Below are positions 61,046-64,000 of a stretch of DNA of 64,000 nt, piece by piece. The notes below the pieces were generated by a model. The model was not told the DNA's origin and ran no database searches. It saw only the letters and a program-made list of their open reading frames with translations. The stretch spans positions 8,819,001 through 8,883,000 of the forward strand of contig WPIO01000009.1 in assembly GCA_009760855.2 (NCBI GenBank), given 5' to 3'. Numbering within the stretch: the stretch's first letter is position 1; the number at the start of each line of letters is the position of its first letter. Origin of the DNA: Cristatella mucedo (lineage: Eukaryota; Bryozoa; Phylactolaemata; Cristatellidae). Both the position numbers and the translations under genes were made by a program.

Positions 61046-61233
61046 CCCTCACGTTGTCCCTGCAGCAACCCGTTTGCTTAGCACTACCGGCTCGATTGTG
61101 TGTCGGCCGACCGGAAACACGACGATGAAACAAAAATGAGCCAGCTAAATCGAGTGGCTGGCCGGTGGCCAATCTGAGGCCGGTAAGCGTCTGCAACTGC
61201 ATCATGTCGAATGTGCGAGCGCGCGACACTTAC

Positions 61234-61468
61234 CCCAGTTCGGCGCGGGTACGGTGAGGGCGTCGAGAACTGTGTCCGGCAGGCGAGCCTGCGACGGCGG
61301 CGGCGGACACATCATGTTGCTGATGTAGATGTCTGCATGCTGCATCAGCTCGCTGGTCGCTCGACCAGCCAGAGGCTTCTCCAGACGACCGGAGCGCACC
61401 GTCATCCGCAGGGAATGGGACGATGCAACGAGATTTTCGATGAACACCATGTCGAGGTCTGAGACCAT
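61234..61468 (-). CDS. Still life/TIAM Rac GEF: PDZ end and linker
   Basis: Acceptor ccgttcgcag before 61468, donor GTAAGT after 61234. Enters in phase 0, leaves in phase 1. It encodes 'MVSDLDMVFIENLVASSHSL' and 'RMTVRSGRLEKPL', the last helix and strand of the PDZ domain. 'IYISNMMCPPPPSQA' and 'LTVPAPNW' follow. The 'CPPPP' block followed by 'VPAP-W' is shared with fly Still life. It joins the exon at 62636 after 'LNGK', exactly as 'LNGEAVSDLD' in TIAM. Confidence 0.93.
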
Positions 61469-61604
61469 CTGCGAACGGAGCCATGCGATTAGGGCCTCCA
61501 GCGCTATGTTACATGCCTCGGGGGGGGGGCCGCGCGTCATCGTCGTGATAGTCACTGGCCGGCAGGACATGCTGGCAAAAAAGCTGTTTTGCCAGGATTT
61601 CCGC

Positions 61605-61755
61605 CAAGCTGGTTTGACAGCCTCATTTGGATAGCAGCAGAAGAGCCGTATCGGCTCTCGCCACCGCTTGCAGTTGGCAATGATGAACCCGGCAACTGCA
61701 GGATGCGAACCCCACGACATCGGTCGTGAAGAGTGAGCACCTGGGCTACTGCCAG
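61605..61755 (-). mobile_element. SINE-1 copy
   Basis: Reversed tail 'agctggtttgacagcctc', body 'ccaccgcttgcagttggc', B box near 61705, head end 'gagcacctgggctactgcc'. It lies in the intron between the two PDZ exons, in the same orientation as sif. Confidence 0.82.
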
Positions 61756-61879
61756 CCAAAACTGTGAAAGCAACATGCAAGACACTCGAAGAGGAGGGAA
61801 AGGGAAAACAAAGGAGACCACAGAAACGAAGCCAGCCGAATGGGATGGGCACAATGGGCAAATGGTTCATCTATGGGAC

Positions 61880-62365
61880 AATCTGAGATCCCTTCACTCT
61901 CTTGCTCTTCAGCTTTCTAAAATACTTCCTAACCTAAGCTTCTTTCCCATCACAGGGCCTCCTCCTCCTCCTCCTCCTCCTCCTCCTCCCCCTCCCCCTC
62001 CTCCTCCTTCTCCTCCTCCTCCTCCTCCTCCTCCCCCTCCTCCTCCCGCTCCTCCGCCTCCTCCTCCCCCTCCTCCGCCTCCTCCTCCTCCCCCTCCTCC
62101 TCCTCCGCCTCCTCCTCCTCCTCCTCCTCCTCCTCCTCCTCCTCCTCCGCCTCCTCCTCCTCCTCCTCCTCCTCCTCCTCCTCCGCCTCCTCCTCGCACC
62201 ACTCCCTACCTACCGCAGTCCTCTAACCAACTGCAAATCGCTTAGAGACCGAGCCCTGCCTTCAGCTCGTAGGCTGCCGAAGGCTGGAACAGGCTACCGA
62301 CTGACGTCACGACATGCCGAGCGAATGACCTCGTTTAAAAAGGAAGCTAAAAACTGCCAGCTGAC
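61880..62365 (+). mobile_element. LINE-A fragment split by (CCT)n
   Basis: 'LRSLHSLALQLSKILP' lies before the repeat, and 'RTTPYLPQSSNQLQI' then 'AEGWNRLPTDVTT' type pieces after it. These follow the order of the LINE-A C-terminus. Confidence 0.7.
61963..62196 (+). repeat. CCT trinucleotide microsatellite
   Basis: About 230 bases of (CCT)n with scattered CCC and CCG variants, in the intron between the two PDZ exons. Confidence 0.97.
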
Positions 62366-62635
62366 CTACAAAGGTCACTGGCTACGGTGACCGGCTTGAC
62401 AGGTTGATAATGAGAAAAACCGCAGCCAGGAAAGCTGCACAGCTGTCTAGCTGGCAAAGTACTTTGTCGAATCGTCGATGCCACTCGTGCACACTGGCTT
62501 TCCTGTAAGGCTAGATGCCCCAGCTTGTCCGTCTTGCGCGCCTCGACGTCCGTGACAACTGGGGTCTACTCTGCACCTCGTCTTCTCGCCGCCGCGCCTC
62601 GCCGCTCGAAGCGCGCCACGCTCGAGTCTGCTCAC

Positions 62636-62851
62636 CTTGCCGTTGAGAACAAGGATCTCGTCGCCGACCGTCAGGCCTGCATCGGCGGCAGCCGAGCGAG
62701 CACTGACGGCGCAGACGAACACTCGAAGCTCGTCCTCCGTCTCAGCACCGTCGCCCAGCTCTGCCTCCAGCTGCAGGCCGCAGCTGCCCTCTCGACGGCT
62801 CAGCTCGACCTGGAACACCACCTTCGTACAGATCTCTATCTTGTCCGTGTC
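62636..62851 (-). CDS. Still life/TIAM Rac GEF: PDZ exon
   Basis: Acceptor ccgttgcag before 62851, donor GTGAGC after 62636. 216 bp, phase 0 at both ends. It encodes 'DTDKIEICTKVVFQVELSRR' then a glycine/glutamate-rich loop and 'ELRVFVCAVSARSAAADAGL' and 'TVGDEILVLNGK'. 'GLTVGDEILVLNG' is the classic PDZ strand pair. The preceding 'KIEI--K-VF-V-L' matches the start of the TIAM PDZ. The usual carboxylate-binding 'GLGF' loop appears as 'CGLQL'. The domain binds C-termini of membrane proteins such as syndecans and neurexin-type receptors in vertebrates. Confidence 0.93.
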
Positions 62852-63255
62852 CTGCAACGGTCGGTTGGACAACGGCTGAATGGTGCCGACAGTGGCAGTA
62901 AGTACGGGTAAAACATGTGGCAGGTAAAACACGTGGCGGTAAAACATGCGTCAGGTGCCCAGCAGCCGCCGTCGCAGCAGACGCCTCGAGCAGCAGGCTT
63001 TGCCTTGCCGGACTCGTGAGTTGGCAGATGAGCGCGCAGCACAAATCAGGGGGTCTCGCGGCGTCCGCGTCGCCGAAGACACGCGACGACGTATCCTTCC
63101 TCACACTGCGGCACCGCAGCAATGCTAGGGCTAGGCCAAAGGGGCTGCCAGGAATGTCACGGGGCTGCTGGGAACTCACGAAACGCCTTGACGTCACGTC
63201 ATGCTCGAGCTTTTTCCCTTCCACTTGCGCGAAGAGCACGCAGATAAGAACGGCA
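62852..63255 (-). other. Intron upstream of PDZ exon
   Basis: No upstream exon (Ras-binding domain) was recognised. 'acatgtggcaggtaaaacacgtggcggtaaaacatg' is a small three-fold repeat at 62909-62948. Confidence 0.5.
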
Positions 63256-63256
63256 A

Positions 63257-63445
<189 letters not shown>

Positions 63446-64000
63446 GAGAGTGAACACACTCACCAGAGGCTAACCAACCGGTGATCCAGATGACACTGGA
63501 CGCAACGTCGTGGCCCGAGCAGAGATGTCAGCTAGCCTGAGACCAGCGAGGCAGTACTCACGAGCTGGCCTCAGTGCTTAGAGTGCGGCCAGCAAGAGGT
63601 TGCTTTTCCTATGCAAACAAATGGCTTCCATCCCAACTTGCCCCAGCCCGGGCTCCGGTTGCAAGGCGAGTAACCTTTCATCTGTGCTGCCAGTTCCGGC
63701 CCGGGCCGTGCACCACTTTGCCATAGATAACCGCGGCAAGACTGGACAAAGCCGAGTTCAGACAGAATTACCAGACGAAGTAACCGGAGATGGCCTGCGG
63801 CTGCTCGGCAAGCCCATCCGCCCAGATCAGGTAAGAGCCCTCGCTAGCACCTCCACAAAATAAGACCACAGCCAGGCCAAGCGCTGGCCAACGGAGCCGG
63901 CTTGCACAGCTTGCACGAGCCCACTCGGAACGGTAGCACAGCCAGCAGACGCCGCAAAGAGGGCAGTGTCTGCTGCGCATTTGGGCACAAGCAGTCAGCG
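63446..64000. other. Anonymous, presumably sif intron
   Basis: No exon confidently recognised. A good plus-strand donor-like site (CAGGTAAGAG) at 63828-63837 follows a frame including 'GLRLLGKPIRPDQ', but no homology supports it. Confidence 0.35.

Noticed and set aside
61733-62245. Proline-rich protein (and polyglycine on the other strand)
   Set aside because: CCT microsatellite inside a LINE-A fragment.
63600-63863. Plus-strand exon ending at a good donor (63833)
   Set aside because: No similarity and no acceptor-supported partner; one consensus donor in this length is expected by chance.

Overview
The window is animal nuclear DNA, most likely from an invertebrate and perhaps an arthropod. 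The evidence is a split gene with GT-AG introns for a TIAM/Still life (sif) Rac exchange factor, a protein class found only in animals. Its exchange domain reads more like fly Still life than vertebrate TIAM, although that comparison is from memory. The rest is typical of a repeat-rich invertebrate genome: decayed non-LTR retrotransposons, tRNA-derived SINEs and very long dinucleotide microsatellites. No bacterial operons, rRNA genes, free-standing tRNA genes or CRISPR arrays were seen. Layout: 1-5.3 kb is a retrotransposon graveyard with one LINE nested cleanly inside another. 5.3-18.5 kb alternates long CT, GA and TA microsatellites with GC-rich, CpG-rich patches (about 6.5-8.1, 10.7-11.85 and 17.25-18.5 kb) and SINEs; one patch holds a coding-like exon candidate on the minus strand (7039-7270). 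18.6-34.8 kb is almost entirely LINE and SINE copies. It includes the best preserved LINE (18658-20772), which has a recognisable reverse transcriptase broken by two single-base frameshifts, and an unusual C-rich inverted-repeat element (about 27058-27810). 34.8-38.4 kb is mostly anonymous. 38.4-62.9 kb carries the 3' part of the sif/TIAM gene on the minus strand, with seven exons placed: PDZ, PDZ end plus linker, DH part 1, DH part 2, DH end plus PH start, PH middle, and PH end plus tail. Their reading phases agree at every junction except one, where at least one exon between 61234 and 49505 was not found. The promoter, the first PH domain and the Ras-binding domain must lie to the right of the window or be unrecognised. 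The introns hold SINEs, LINE 3' ends and microsatellites. The mobile elements fall into at least three LINE groups, called here LINE-A, LINE-B and LINE-C, and two SINE groups, SINE-1 and SINE-2. All RT proteins seen resemble the CR1/L2/Rex-like branch of non-LTR elements. LINE-A copies end in a conserved short hairpin followed by (ATT)n. SINE-2, which has a tRNA-like head, ends in nearly the same hairpin, which suggests that LINE-A machinery mobilises SINE-2. SINE-1 is the most numerous family and has a different tail.
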